This document shows positions 47,271 through 58,661 of a stretch of DNA of 64,000 nucleotides, piece after piece. The DNA lies in contig NC_046680.1 of assembly GCF_009870125.1 (NCBI RefSeq), positions 7,688,001 to 7,752,000 of the forward strand, in the 5' to 3' direction. Each line of letters opens with the position of its first letter. Position 1 is the first letter of the stretch. Source of the stretch: Drosophila pseudoobscura. Taxonomy: Eukaryota > Arthropoda > Insecta > Diptera > Drosophilidae. The translations under genes were made by a program, and so were the position numbers. The notes beneath the pieces are model-generated. The model ran no database searches and was not told the origin of the DNA. It saw only the letters and a list, made by a program, of their open reading frames with translations.

Positions 47271-49492
47271 GTCCCCCAAAGACCCATCCAAACCAGACCA
47301 ACCTCCGCCCCAGTGTCCGCCGGAATATAGTGATAAATGCATTAAAGTTGCAGAAGCGAAGATAGGGACGTTTGGCCAGGGGCCAAAACTGTAGTTGAAG
47401 TCAAAGTTAGGGGCAGGTAAATCAATTTTTAATTTTTACAATTAGTTTTTAGAGAAATGGACAACAGGATTAGGGGTGTTGGCTGAGTGGAGGAGCACGA
47501 CAGGGAAGGGAAGTGTAGATAACTTTATAAATTTATAAAATTATTCAAAACTGAATGTGCCTCAAAGTTTGTGTGTGTGTATGTATGTGTGTAATGATGG
47601 ATAGGTTAAGGGATGAGAGACAAAGCAAGCCAGAGAGAGGGAGAGAAACAGAAGTGGTGGCCCAGGATGAGTCAAGCGCGTATAAAGCTAGCCCCATACG
47701 ATCCAATGTACATATATTAAGTGTAGTCAAATTTTACAAGCGAACAACCGACTGTTTGCCTAGGCTAGGATCATTTTACAATAAACCTGATGGGAGGATT
47801 ACTGGAAAAGGGCATCCAAACTGTAAACCACTCCAATACAATTTAGCGAACAAACAACTGACCAACAAGAGACATTGCTGAACTCCTAAAACAGGAATAG
47901 AGAAGAGTCTAATGATATGTAGACGGGGATCATGAGTCAGAACTGCATTTCCTGTAGAGGACACCACAATTTCGCTTTAAGGACAACCCCAAACAAAACA
48001 AAAGCCCAAGCGACTTCAAGGAAAACGTTAACAAAAAGCTTACAAAGCTACCAAACAAAAACAAGGACAAACCAAACAAAACAAAAATGAAACGAACACA
48101 CAAAACAAGTATAAATGAAAATAAAATGTATTTTTATATTAGTCATAGACACTGAATGTATGTATGATGTATGTATATTGTATATTTGTAAGTTCAGATA
48201 CAGAAGAATAAACGAGAATCGAGTCAAGTTATTCGGAATAAGAGTAAGCGTATCCGGCCCTAGTAAGAGTACTCCGTCCCCATGTGCTGAGACGGATAAA
48301 TGCAAATCACCTCGAGCGTCGAGCCTCCGGCTCCACTCGGATCCTTTGTGCCGGCTCTAATGACATATTCGAGTGCGTAGACAAGCCGGGAAACTGGCGA
48401 AGAAAAGCAGGAAAAGAAACAACAAAGTAAATAAATGCAGACGCATTGAGGAAAGTGACAGCGACACGCGTTGGCTTTTTAGGTGCCACATCGACTTTGT
48501 GTGCCGCGCACCACGAGGCGTATGAGCAATGCCACAGCAAAAGAGAGCAAAAAAGAGCGGAGGGGAGTTGGGGTAGATGGGACAGTAAGAAGCTGAATGT
48601 AGGGGGGAAAGACGATTGTGGAGCCATGTGGAACCCCGAAATGGTCGCATCATGCCGTAAGTGCAGTAAAAAATCAATTTTAGCAAAATGTTGAAAAATA
48701 CGCGTACACTCAAAAGCCCCAAAAACAGGGGCTGCGGAACGACTCAGCAGAGCCTTCCTTAGCCCCCTTTCAAATCATTCGGGCACGGCATGGGCCACGT
48801 GAGTGGAGCTGATTTCATCAACGACGGGGTGCCTGCCGGTAGAAAATGACTGACAATAAAATGTTGACGCAGTCAAAGAGCATTATGAATATACAGGGTG
48901 ACTCAAAGCGATTGGATTAAGTGGTTTGGAGCTCGTGGTCCCATATAAGAAAAAATCTGGTAGATGGTAGATACCACCTGCTGGTGGTAATTGTGCTGGT
49001 TTGTGGTATTCATTCTCGAAACCACATTAAAGAAAATTCTTTCATTGATTTGGTTTAAGGGTTTCTCAAACTCCATTCTTGAATATTTAATATACTTGAC
49101 ATATAAGCTAAAGGGATTTTCTTATTCTTTTCTTTATTCATTTTTCCTCTTGATGTTCATGAGGGTTAATGTGATTGATTAGGGCTGTTTGACTGGGCTG
49201 TTAACAGCGTCTCGTCCACCATTTCAGGACACTGAAGTAGCTGCTACACTCCTTCACTAAGGGAAAGCGTTCTTATTCCAAAAAGCCTTGTTTTTAAATT
49301 TTTAAACATATAAAACCAATAGAATACTGCTCGTCCCTCATTCTTGATAATGGAAAATCATAAAGAACTTGATTGATGCTAGGCGGATCTCTGTTTATTC
49401 CATTCAACAGAATGCCCTGCTTTTCCATTCATTTTATACTATCTAAACATTTTCAAGAGCCTCAGTATCAAAAACGGTAGTAAAATAAAATC
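47271..49492. other. CngA 3'UTR and spacer before the LITAF cluster
   Basis: 2.2 kb. Possible poly(A) signals AATAAA lie near 47780 and 48209. The rest is AT-rich with no coding frame I trust. Confidence 0.5.
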
Positions 49493-50258
49493 ATGTCCGC
49501 AAAAGAACGACATGACATGCGGACGATGCGGTGCCTGCGGTGCATGCAGGAGGTTCAGTGCTCGCGATATGACACAAACGCCCTGCTAACTCACATCCAG
49601 GAGAAGCACCCCGAGATCTTCGAGCGCGACGACGACAAGATTAAGAACCTGTACAAGCTGGCCGCCGAGCATGGGGTGAGCGAGGAGCGAGTGTCCCAGA
49701 TCGGCAAGATGACGGGCCTGACCGAGGCGCAGATGGCCGATGAGGCGGAGCGTTGTAAGTGAAGGGAGTGGGCTAAATCGAGAGTCACCTCTGACTGTGT
49801 TGATTGCAGACATTGCGAAGCATCCGAGCAGTGGACGTAGCGGAGCATCTGGGAAGGAAGCGGAAGGATCTGAGAATCAGTCAGGCTCCACCAAGCAGCG
49901 CGGCAACCCGGCGACCAATGACAAGACCATGAAGAACCGACAACAGTGCTATCGGGCCTCAATCGAGCACTGGTCACCCTTGGACGGAGTCATCTACTGC
50001 CCCAGCTGCAGCTGCAATCGCCGGCCGTTGATTAAGTCCAGGACGGAGGTCATTACTAACCATGGCTGTGCCGCCTCGTGCGTGATCAGCTGCTGGCCGC
50101 TCTGCTTCCTGCCCTGCCTCTTGCCGCCGGAGAATCGCGAGTACCTTTACTGCTCCAACTGCAAGACCTTCCTGGGCATCTACGATCGGGAGAAGAACTG
50201 CGTCAAGCCGAGCAGGGAGTTTGTGCCCAACGCCCGTGATGGCGCAAAGACGTCGTAA
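49493..50258 (+). CDS. LITAF gene 1: C2H2-like finger plus LITAF domain
   Basis: Exons 49493-49754 and 49810-50258 give 236 residues. The N-terminus has C14-x2-C17-x16-H34-x4-H39 (CLRCMQEV...LLTHIQEKH), a C2H2/BED-like zinc finger not normally found in LITAF proteins. The LITAF domain follows at about 145-220: VIYCPSC, a Cys-rich hydrophobic stretch CAASCVISCWPLCFLPCLL, then LYCSNCKTFLGIYD. LITAF domains are zinc-stabilised monotopic anchors on late endosomes and lysosomes. Here the shared LITAF intron is absent, and the only intron lies between finger and domain, as if a finger-coding exon had been joined on. It is the leftmost member of the cluster and the only plus-strand one on that side. 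Confidence 0.88.
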
Positions 50259-50380
50259 AGACTATCAGCATATGGGGGTGTTTTATATATGTTTCAAATT
50301 GTTCGTACTATTATATATTTGGCAAGCTTTCTTGTAAGCTTTTACAGCTTTAACCTAGTCGATTCAGAAACCATTTGACC

Positions 50381-51027
50381 TCATTGGCCCGCTGGAACGG
50401 TGACCACAACGGTTTGTGTTTGGATTTGAGTTTGTCCGCGGCTTTGTAGTCGGGCATGTGTTTCATCGGCATCCTTTTCGGCCTGTTTCTTTACTCGATC
50501 GGCCAAGATCCTTTCCCGCGAATTCTCAGCCCGCTTGGCCAGGACCTTCTCGCGGGACTTCTGGGCCCGTTCGGCACAGTCCTTGGGGCGGGTCTTCAGC
50601 GTCATGTCGTCCACGGCCGCCTTGCGTTTAGCCGACTTGGAGATGCACCGCTCCATGCAGCTGATGGCGACAAACCGTCCGATGAAGCAGCCACACTGGG
50701 AGCAGTAGTGATTGATGTCCGTTCGGCCAGGCCACTTATTGCTGAAGGAAGAGAATTTATCCAATTAATTCTCTTAATTCCAAGGGAATACGTATAGGCC
50801 CACACCCACCAGAGGTTGGCGAAGCCGAGGAAGCGCTGAAAACAGGTGACGGCCTCCAGCTGGACGACACTCCACTCGGACCGCTCGCAGGCGGGACAGT
50901 GGACCCATGTGGACTCGGGTTTCAGGTGGCCCACTTGCTGCTTGGGCGCTATGCTGATGGCTATGATCTGCGGCTCGTCCATGCCCATGTTGTGCTGTCT
51001 ACTGCTGCCCGCTGACTGACTGAACAT
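50381..51027 (-). CDS. LITAF gene 2, with basic C-terminal tail
   Basis: Exons 51027-50810 and 50741-50381 give 192 residues. Zinc pairs are VHCPACERSEW and HYCSQCGCFIGRF. The segment between them is only about 38 residues and barely hydrophobic (FQRFLGFANLCNKW), so membrane insertion may be weak. A Lys/Arg/Glu-rich helical tail of about 90 residues (KSREKVLAKRAENSRERILA) follows and is unique to this member. The GTGGGT donor leaves TG to pair with C, the cluster's usual split Cys. The start could also be Met 14 (MGMDEPQ), which has the better context. Confidence 0.85.
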
Positions 51028-51178
51028 GGGCAGAGAATGCGAATCGAACGGAAAAGAGAACCAGAGAGCGAGAGATTGTGCCTCTCTCGTGTGGTGAGGC
51101 GTTGGTCTGGTAATTAATTAGGCGCGTGGAACACATTGAATAGATCTCTTTATTGTTTGCTACATTTGAATGATCTCC

Positions 51179-51364
51179 CTATAGCTGGGGCCTGCGGTAC
51201 ACGCCCAAGTACTCGCCACAGGCGCCGCAATGATGCCTCTTCGTGCAGAAGCGCAGCCAGGAGCGGACCACCCGCGTCTTGGCCTTGGTGCTGCAGTGGG
51301 GGCAGGTGATCTCGTTGGGACCAGGCCCGACGGCAAAGTATACGGGCAAAAGATCCTGGGCCAT
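51179..51364 (-). CDS. LITAF gene 3: minimal zinc module without membrane segment, 61 aa
   Basis: Intronless, 61 residues from MAQDLLPVYFAVGPG. Both zinc pairs are kept (EITCPHCSTKAKT and HHCGACGEYLGVY), but only 21 residues separate them, against about 38-55 in its neighbours. The intervening RVVRSWLRFCTKR is basic rather than hydrophobic. The family's intron normally lies in the missing segment. So this is either a soluble zinc knuckle or a decaying copy; the clean frame and intact ligands favour function. The frame is open for 37 codons upstream of the chosen Met. Confidence 0.7.
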   Translation of the reverse strand: MAQDLLPVYFAVGPGPNEITCPHCSTKAKTRVVRSWLRFCTKRHHCGACGEYLGVYRRPQL

Positions 51365-51587
51365 GGCGAACTGAATCAAATGATCGGAAGGTGTTGATCT
51401 GAACTGGTCCGAAAGCAAACGAAGACTGAATCTAACGAAGAGAAGTGATCGCACAAACAGAGGAGAGAGACCCAAAGAGAGTGCGAGCGATCGTATTTTC
51501 TTGTTAATTATATTTCTGTTTTCATGGTGGGGAGTGGGTTGTTTTTGGTTGTTAGGAGAAACGTGAAATAGCTGAAATATTTTTGGG

Positions 51588-52047
51588 CTACTTGGTTGCT
51601 TTCAGCTTGAGTGGCGCCCGCCGCTTCATGCTACGCCCAAAGTAGCAGCCACAGTTGCCGCAGTAGTGACTCCGATCCGTCTGCTTGCAGGGCACATAGT
51701 AGTTGAAGCAGCAGCAACAGCAGCAGGTCCTGCAACAAGGTTTAAAGGGATGGTAAATAAAATGACTCCAAGGACTCGCTGCGAGCCTTTTCAACATACA
51801 CGAAGAGACAGCCGAATATGCGATTCAGTTCGGTGGCCCACCACTTAAGATCGTTCTGCACCACACTCTGATCCTGGACTCCGCAGGCGGGACACTTGAT
51901 GACCACCGATTCGTGGGGCAGATTGAGAAAGGTACCCGCCAGGGGCGTGGCAAAGTTATCATAGATCTTGCGCTCCTTCCGATCTTCCAGTGCCTTAGCG
52001 GTTGCCGCCTTGGCCATCTGCTCCGTTTCCGTCAGTGGCGCTGACAT
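51588..52047 (-). CDS. LITAF gene 4
   Basis: Exons 52047-51800 and 51729-51588 give 129 residues. The N-terminus MSAPLTETEQMAKAATAKAL is helical and polar. The domain has VIKCPACGVQDQS, a hydrophobic stretch ending in the run VTCCCCCCFNYYVPC, and HYCGNCGCYFGRSM. The donor GTATGT was chosen over an overlapping GTGTAT because only it keeps the second zinc pair in frame. Six consecutive Cys at the membrane face suggest heavy palmitoylation; that is inference. The tail is basic (KRRAPLKLKATK). Confidence 0.85.
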
Positions 52048-52298
52048 CGTCGGTACTCGCAGTCGCAGTCGAAACTGAAACAGAATCGTGGCCCCCACGA
52101 TCGGACAACCTGTTCGGTTTCTCCAAAAGAGAGTCATCTCTCTGGGGGAGCACAAAGAGAGCCAATGATTGGGAGAACAGTGAATGGGAAAGAGAGCCCC
52201 TAGATGATTTATTTGATTTTTCTTTAATTGAGTTAGATGCGTAATAGAATTATAACTGAAAATGTTTGGCATTAATTCCATTTTAATTGGTCCACCGA

Positions 52299-52834
52299 CT
52301 ACTTGGCCTTGCGCTGGATGCCCACCTTACCGCCGCACTGGCTGCAGTAGACGCCTTTGGTGGTCCACTCTCGGTTGCAGCCACACCAGGTGCACACGCA
52401 GCAGATCCAGAAGAGCGGGAAGATGCTGCAACACGGATAGAAAGTGGGAAATGTATCTATTGTTCTATGTGCCCGTTTGATGAGCATCCTCACCAGGAGA
52501 GCAGGCTGAGGCAGAAACTGGCATCCTTGCAACTGGCAGCCCGCATTACGGCCGCCTCGCTCCTCTCGCGGCACAGGGGGCACAGAAGTTTGTAGGTGGA
52601 GGGGCCGACGGCATAGTACCGCAAGCGAGGCTGCTGGACGACTGGTGGAGCAGCTGCCTCCAAATGGGAGCGCAGAGTGACCTTCTCGCAGCTCTGCTCA
52701 TCGATGTAGGGAACCAGGGAGGCCTGATGACCCTCCACTACCACATGGGCTATGATGTTACCGGCCCGCTCCTCAGCCGTCTGGGCGGGCAGCAGCCTGA
52801 CCTGTAATCTCTCCACTGGCTGGTGCTGTTCCAT
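52299..52834 (-). CDS. LITAF gene 5
   Basis: Exons 52834-52494 and 52425-52299 give 155 residues. About 80 N-terminal residues ([20 protein letters not shown]) carry no PPxY or PTAP motif typical of vertebrate LITAF. The domain runs [20 protein letters not shown], hydrophobic [17 protein letters not shown], then [18 protein letters not shown]. The split Cys codon at the intron (TG|C) matches its neighbours. It pairs by sequence with gene 7 (GPSSYQVRCPLCQQ, VFCSRCGGHLGFH). Confidence 0.87.
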
Positions 52835-53478
52835 TGTAACTGTTTGGACCAGAGCCCCATCATCGATTGCTGACCTCCGCCAGAGCAGAACCACAACCGA
52901 GCAGCCACATGTGGTTAAGAGAGCTGCTGCTGTGAGAGACGCCAAGAGCATAAGAGCGGCGGGTGAACAATGGAATCCCAAAGAGCTCGCATACGTTGAT
53001 ATGTGTGCTGCATAGAGCTATGATGTCATCGGCAGTCAGGCAGAACCAGATCAAAATAGCGCATTCTTTGTTTATCCAATAAATGGAGCAATTTGTCGGA
53101 GAAACAAATTCCATATTAAAGAAACAGATTTCACATTTCATCATCGCCATCTTTCTAAGCACTGGAAAAAGGGCATTGTAAAATAATTTATTGGATCACT
53201 TTGAGTGGGGGCAGACTTTTCCGTGCCACTGTATTGTTTTCAACGGTTATTCTTGAGAGGAACAAATCAGCTGTACTCTGTTTTTACTTTGCAAAGCTAA
53301 GCCAAATAAACGGAGAGAGAGAGAGAGGAGAGGGAGCTTAAAGCTCAAGCTTCCGTTTGTTGACCGGTAAATATTCCCTTTGTTTATTGAGAGAGATATG
53401 AAATCAAAAGCAAGTATTTTTTGCATATAACAACTATTATCGTCAATATATATATCCATTTAGTTAGAGCTCGAATTC
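52835..53478. other. Spacer between LITAF gene 5 and the P450
   Basis: 644 bp. It is the promoter side of gene 5 and the 3' side of the P450. A GA-rich run (GAGAGAGAGAGAGGAGAGG) lies near 53312-53331. No gene is seen. Confidence 0.5.
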
Positions 53479-55220
53479 CTACTTTCGTTTGTTCAAACGT
53501 AATTTCAGACCCTCTTTGGGCACCATGACGGGAGCAGCATCGAAGCGGAACTCCACCTCCTTGTGCGGGGCCTGAACCAGATCAAAATTGGCCAGAATTT
53601 TGGCCACTGCCACCTTGGTGTTGACCTCTCCCATGCGGAGAGCTGTGAGAAGTGCATATAACCAGATATAACCATATCAAACAAGTTCAATCTATGGTGA
53701 ATCCTCACCTATGCAGTGCCTGGGACCCTCGCCAAAGGGCATGTAGGCCGCCTGGTCATAGTTCATCTTATCCGCATCGAAACGGTGCGGATCGTAACCC
53801 TCGGGGTTGGGAAAATAGACAGGGTCCCGATGAATGGCAAATAGGGAGATCAGAATGGGCGTGCCCTTGGTGATGGTATGCCTGGTGCCCGGCACGAGAT
53901 AGTCCTCGGTGCACTCACGATTGAGGAAGGGCAGACCAGGATACTTGCGAAGGGTTTCTGCCATGGAAATCCAAAAGAATTCGATCGAATTCGATTAGTG
54001 ATAGGCGAAGCACTCACCCTTTAGGCAGAGATCCAAGAACTTAAGATCGTGCACTGCTTCGTAGGTTAGTTTTCCCGTTCCCTCGAGATTGTGCCTCTGA
54101 AGAACTGTGTCCAGCTCGTCGCGTGCCTCTTTCAGCAGCTCCGGGTACATGGCCAGCTCGTAGAGAGTGAAAGCAGCCGCGGCCGCCGTCGATTCCGACC
54201 CAGCGACGTAGAAGAGGAAGGCCTGTGCAGCGATCTTCTCAATGGACATGGCCTTGAGCTCCTCCTGGACCGTTTCCATGTCCCACACCTCATCGTCATC
54301 CTCGCCGATCCTGCCCGTGTTGCGCAGGCGGATGAGCAGCTGCAGCAGATCCTTACGCACCACATTGTTGCTTTCCCGGAACTCGATCGTGCGCTTCATC
54401 ATGTCCCGGAGAGCTGTGAGAATGGCGCTCTCAAAGCCCAGTCGATTCATCAGCTTGGCAATGCTGTGGAAATATCAGGAATTAGATATGGGTCCAGAAT
54501 TGGGTATTAAAGATCGGATGGCACTCACGGTGGACAAATGAACATGGCCATGTTATGGATCTTTAGCAGCAGAGACTTGCTCCGAGCTTCTTCGTTGCTG
54601 ATGGCCCGAAACTCGTTGTTGGGATTAGTAAAGCTATCGATCTCCAGGCCAAAGATCACCGACCCAATGATGTCCACCGCATAGGTGGTCATCATTTCCT
54701 TAATATCGATCTCATTGTCCGCCCCCGCCCTCTCCAGCACGCCCTTCAAGTGCTGCACCATCTTGTCCCCCACATCGTCGATCGTACCAAACATGCCCTT
54801 GATCTTGCCCGACGAGAACGATGGCGTAATTTTTTTGCGCAAGTTGCGCCACGAGGCTCCCCTCAGATTGAAGAGGTTCGCGGATAGCGGATCGTTCTTC
54901 TCGTCCACATAGACTCCGCGATCATGAAAGCTGGCAAAGTCGCTGGTCATGATCTGGCGCGCTAGCTGGGCATCTCTCACCAGAATGCTCCGTTTGTTCA
55001 TCATATAAATGCCAACGATCTTGCCCTGGTGGCGTTTGTATATGTCGCTCAGGACCATGCCCAGACTCATCTCCTGCTTCATCACAGTGTCCAGTATGCC
55101 CATTGGGATCTTGGGTGTCTCCTCATCCACGCCCAATCTCTGCCAGCTGCTGTAGTGCCGCCTCACAAACTGGTACAGCAGGCCCAGTGCCAGGGTTAGC
55201 AGGGTTAGAATAGCCCACAT
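53479..55220 (-). CDS. Cytochrome P450, CYP6 family (CYP6D-like)
   Basis: Microsomal monooxygenase, probably for xenobiotics. Exons 55220-54529, 54463-54018, 53957-53709 and 53642-53479 give 516 residues. It has an N-terminal anchor MWAILTLLTLALGLLYQFVR; an I-helix oxygen site VAGSEST; ExxR as ETLRKYP (Glu 380, Arg 383) across the second intron; and PERF-like DPHRF. The heme loop PFGEGPRHCIALRMG is split by the third intron, with Ala where most P450s have Gly after CI; I recall this CIA variant in CYP6D members. It sits among seven minus-strand LITAF genes as an unrelated passenger on the same strand. Confidence 0.93.
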
Positions 55221-55296
55221 CCTATGGCCTTCTAGTAGTTGAAATTCGTTGTGAAATCTATCCGTACTATGCGAGGAGCACACCCCTCAAAAATAC

Positions 55297-55334
55297 ACTG
55301 TATTTTCTATTGAGGGGTCTCGGGCGCTTATATG
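55297..55334 (-). promoter_or_regulatory. TATA box and initiator of the P450 gene
   Basis: Minus-strand CATATAAG at 55334-55327, with an ACAGTG initiator-like site whose A is at 55299, 33 bp downstream. The predicted leader is about 79 nt. TATA-type promoters suit inducible detoxication genes. Confidence 0.5.
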
Positions 55335-55602
55335 AGGGTCGCGCCTCGATAAGCTTTGCGAATGAGCGATAAAAGGCAACTGGGAACAGAGATTGCGGCG
55401 CTCTTCCAGAAAAAGTCCAAAGATGGGAGAGCTGGAGCTCTCGAGCTTTTGGCTCGTTGGAACTCTTATTTCGGCTTCGGTTTAAGAGAATCGATCCAGT
55501 ACAGGTAGCCCTCTGGAGTATCGCCACCTGTTGAACCCGCGAATAGGAGGACCGACCTCTACGTTAATCAAATAAATTTAATTATTTTATTAATATTTTC
55601 TC

Positions 55603-56115
55603 TCATTTGTTTGCTTGACGATCCAGGGCCTGGCGCTGCTTCCCCAGTTTCTTTTCGTCCAATTGCTCCTTCTCCACCTTACGGAAGCGCTGCCAGCGTC
55701 CATTGTCCTCCACTTCGCCCCTCTGGAGCCGGAATAGGGTGCGCTTGTACCAGCTCAAAGAGATGTGACGCCCAATGAAGCAACCGCAGGCGCCGCAATA
55801 GTGATTGACATCGTGACGTCCCTCCCAGCGAATGGGATTGCTAAACGGAGAATCGATTGACATGAGAGAGAGCACGTTGTATGGGGCCGGATCTTATTGG
55901 GCCTACCAGCAGAGAAGAACGTTCAGGGTGCAGGCGATTTTCTGTAGACAGGTGACGGCCTCGCGTTCCAGGCGCGTCGTCTGCCACTGTCGGCAGGCTG
56001 GGCACTGCAGTTCCTGCGGCGCTGTGGTCAGGTGACCCACCTGTGGCACGGCCGAGACGCCGCCCCCATTCTCGTAGTCGCAGGCACTGCCGTCTAGGCT
56101 CTCGGTGCTGGCCAT
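55603..56115 (-). CDS. LITAF gene 6, with basic tail
   Basis: Exons 56115-55907 and 55840-55603 give 148 residues. It is the closest relative of gene 2. It shares QVGHL before the domain, CPACRQWQTTRLEREAVTCL against gene 2's CPACERSEWSVVQLEAVTCF, and VNHYCGACGCFIGRHI against INHYCSQCGCFIGRF. The segment between the zinc pairs is short (about 42 residues). A charged tail of about 50 residues (KVEKEQLDEKKLGKQRQ) follows. The P450 gene separates these two sister genes, so it entered, or was left behind, after they duplicated. Confidence 0.87.
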
Positions 56116-56356
56116 TTCACAGCGACGACGCACAGACCTATACTGAGACCAGAGGCAGAAAAGTATCTGTATCTAAATCTGGGTGGGCACTGTGAGACGG
56201 AGAGCGCGAGATGTTTTTTTGGAAGAAGAGCCAGCTAAGTGTTGGCCGAATAATAACGCGTTACTTATTAAAAAATTAGACAGCAGCTGGCCGATGGCAT
56301 TTATTTATAGATCACTTGGCTAATTCTTGAGAACCGGCACTTCGAACGTCGGTCGG

Positions 56357-56791
56357 CTAAGTGGGACGCCAGTGGAAGCCCAGATGTCCCCCACATCTGC
56401 TGCAGAAGACCCGTTTGGTCTTGAGGCGGCTCTGCAGGCACGAGTACACAAAGGTCAGGGCGAAGATCGGGAAGCAGCTGCAAGGGGGTTGGGAGTTGAA
56501 AGAGAACTGCGAGAGAGTAGATATAGAAAAGTCTGCCATTTACCAGGATAGGGCGGATAGCAAACAGCTGAGCTGGCCCAGGGCCCCGGTCATCTCCACC
56601 GTCTCCGTTTTGGAGTCCTGCTGGCAGAGCGGACAGCGCACTTGGTAGCTGCTGGGGCCGATGCTGAAGAACCTCACCTGAGGCTTGCCGTCATGATGTC
56701 CCTCCAGCGTGGCCGTGGTGGCCGCCGAATTGTTGTCCACCTCCAGGTCCACATCCACCTCTTCCAATTCCTTACTCGGCTCGCTCGGCAT
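56357..56791 (-). CDS. LITAF gene 7
   Basis: Exons 56791-56544 and 56477-56357 give 122 residues. The acidic N-terminus is MPSEPSKELEEVDVDLEVDN. The domain is FFSIGPSSYQVRCPLCQQDS, hydrophobic LSCLLSALSCCFPIFALTF, then VFCSRCGGHLGFHWRPT. It is the sister of gene 5, again on the other side of the P450. The intron splits Cys as TG|C. Confidence 0.87.
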
Positions 56792-57066
56792 TGCGACTGC
56801 CCAAGACAGCGCGCCAAGCAATTTGGCCACCGATTGAGCACGCGATGAGCCACTAAAGAGATGACAGAAGAGCGAGGCTCGTGCCAAAGAGACACCAGAA
56901 GAGCGGCAGATCAAGCAAAGAGATTCAGCGAAACGAAACAATGTTTTTTTTTGGAATGTATCATCTTCTCTCGTCCCAAGGTCAACAAAATTACTTAAAA
57001 ACTAAATAAAACAAACGAAAAACATAAAGTGCTTCCCCATCTCCATTTCCCATCGACCAGCCATCA

Positions 57067-57650
57067 TCATTGCCGCTTCCAGGCACCCAAGAGATAGCCG
57101 CACTTGCCACAGATGACCTTGCAGTCCTTGTTGGAGCGTCGCATGCAACAGGGATAGATGGGCAGCAGGGCAAAGCAGCTGCAACAATCGGAGACCAGCA
57201 TTAAAGGAGGATCAGTGGATGGCTATACCCATACCCCATCCTGGCCACTCACCACATGGTCAGCAGTCGCTCCAGACGCACCCCCTCCTCGTGCAACCGC
57301 TCGTGGCACTCCGGGCAGTACATCTGCCGCAGGCAACTGATGTTGGTGGCGGCGGGCGCCGGCGGTGAGACCTTCTCGGCCAGCTGACCCGTGGAGTTGG
57401 ACTTCTTGCAGAAGTAGTAATCCGTTCCGGGATCAATGTCCGCATAACCATAGGGATAGCCGCGATGTGGGGGCGTGGTGGCCGCCAGGAGCAGTTTGTC
57501 CAGGTCTTGGGCCGACTGCTGCTTGGCCTGGCCGCAGTTGGGATTAAGGTTGATCTCGACCAGTTCTGAGTGGAACTCCTCCTCCCACTGCGACGGGGAC
57601 AACGACGACGGATCCTCGACTTGCACATTGAACTTTAGTTGCCGGCTCAT
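57067..57650 (-). CDS. LITAF gene 8
   Basis: Exons 57650-57253 and 57178-57067 give 169 residues. The long N-terminal part (MSRQLKFNVQVEDPSSLSPS) has an aromatic patch HRGYPYGYADIDPGTDYYF. The domain is QMYCPECHERLHEEG, hydrophobic LLTMCCFALLPIYPCCM, then KVICGKCGYLLGAWKRQ. Residues between the two halves include RRSNKDC. The split Cys intron is kept (67-75 nt introns throughout the minus block). It is the rightmost minus-strand member; gene 9 diverges from it 1 kb away. Confidence 0.86.
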
Positions 57651-58661
57651 GTTGTTGAACTGACGAGACAATATTTTCTATTTGCCTATAAATTGGGTTA
57701 TTTCCTTACAATTGAAACATTCAAGACATAAAAAGCATTGGATCAATGTTTGCTGAGCTGAGCAGGGGAGAAGGGGTGATCTTTTGGCCAAAACCAGTTG
57801 TTCGTCTGTTTTGTCAGGCCCCCGCCGGCTCTAGACTTTGTTTGTCTAACACTATTTTCATGGCTGAAATGTTAACGGTTGCACTTGAATCCAAAGTCAA
57901 AGCGATAAAAGCTCCCGAAAGCACTTCATCGAGTGGGTGGCAAGTGAAGCTTTTCCCATAAAAACAAAACACACTTATTAACCCGTTAGGGGTCTGAAAT
58001 GTAGCTGCTTAACAACAGCTGCATACGTATGTATATACATATTAAAAGCGGGTGAAAATTATATTGCGAGAAGCTGGAGTAATGATCTTTCGATGCAAAA
58101 CCTGTAGAGAAGTATTTCCTAAAAGGGCCCCGACTCGCAATCATTTTTTAGAACTGGTATTTCAGAGAATGACTCTCATGGCTTGCTCTGATATCTCCGA
58201 TTCACCTCATCTCACTTGCTCCAGCTCTACTTATTCCAACGATATTATTCGTTGCATTACCCTTACCCGCACCGCACCCATTTTTGTTTTAGATTAAACT
58301 ATTTATTGCGAGGCAAGCAGCCATTCCACGTCAATCTATCAGTACTTTAACGCTTATTCATCAGCGGCATATTAGGGCAGTGCTACGAGGTGAATCATCA
58401 TCTTCCCCGCCTCACAATCTCATTTGTTCTCTCTAAATCAACTGTACAATAAAAAACAATACAGATACAATGGATACCTTTTATGAATGTGTCTGAAAAT
58501 CCCCTAGTGCTTGGAGCTCCGATAAGATTATGATAGTGGCTCTCGGGGGGAAGGTTTTGTAGGCCTCCACTCTCAGACGGCTCCTCAGTGCAACGCCAAC
58601 CAGCAAACCGGACGGTACTCCAGTTTTTACAAAAAAACCCAGCACAATCGAGAACACAGAC
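57651..58661. other. Divergent spacer between LITAF genes 8 and 9
   Basis: 1.0 kb where the cluster changes strand, so it should hold two promoters. No convincing TATA or gene is seen. A frame at 58052-58297 with a Cys pair was considered and set aside. Confidence 0.45.

Noticed and set aside
53978-53993. 16-bp palindrome GAATTCGATCGAATTC inside a P450 intron
   Set aside because: Short and AT-rich with overlapping EcoRI-like hexamers; plausible by chance and not next to any signal.
58052-58297. 81-codon plus frame with FRCKTCREVFPKR, like the start of a zinc finger or another LITAF gene
   Set aside because: Only one Cys pair, no hydrophobic segment or second pair, no usable splice to one, and poor context; probably chance.
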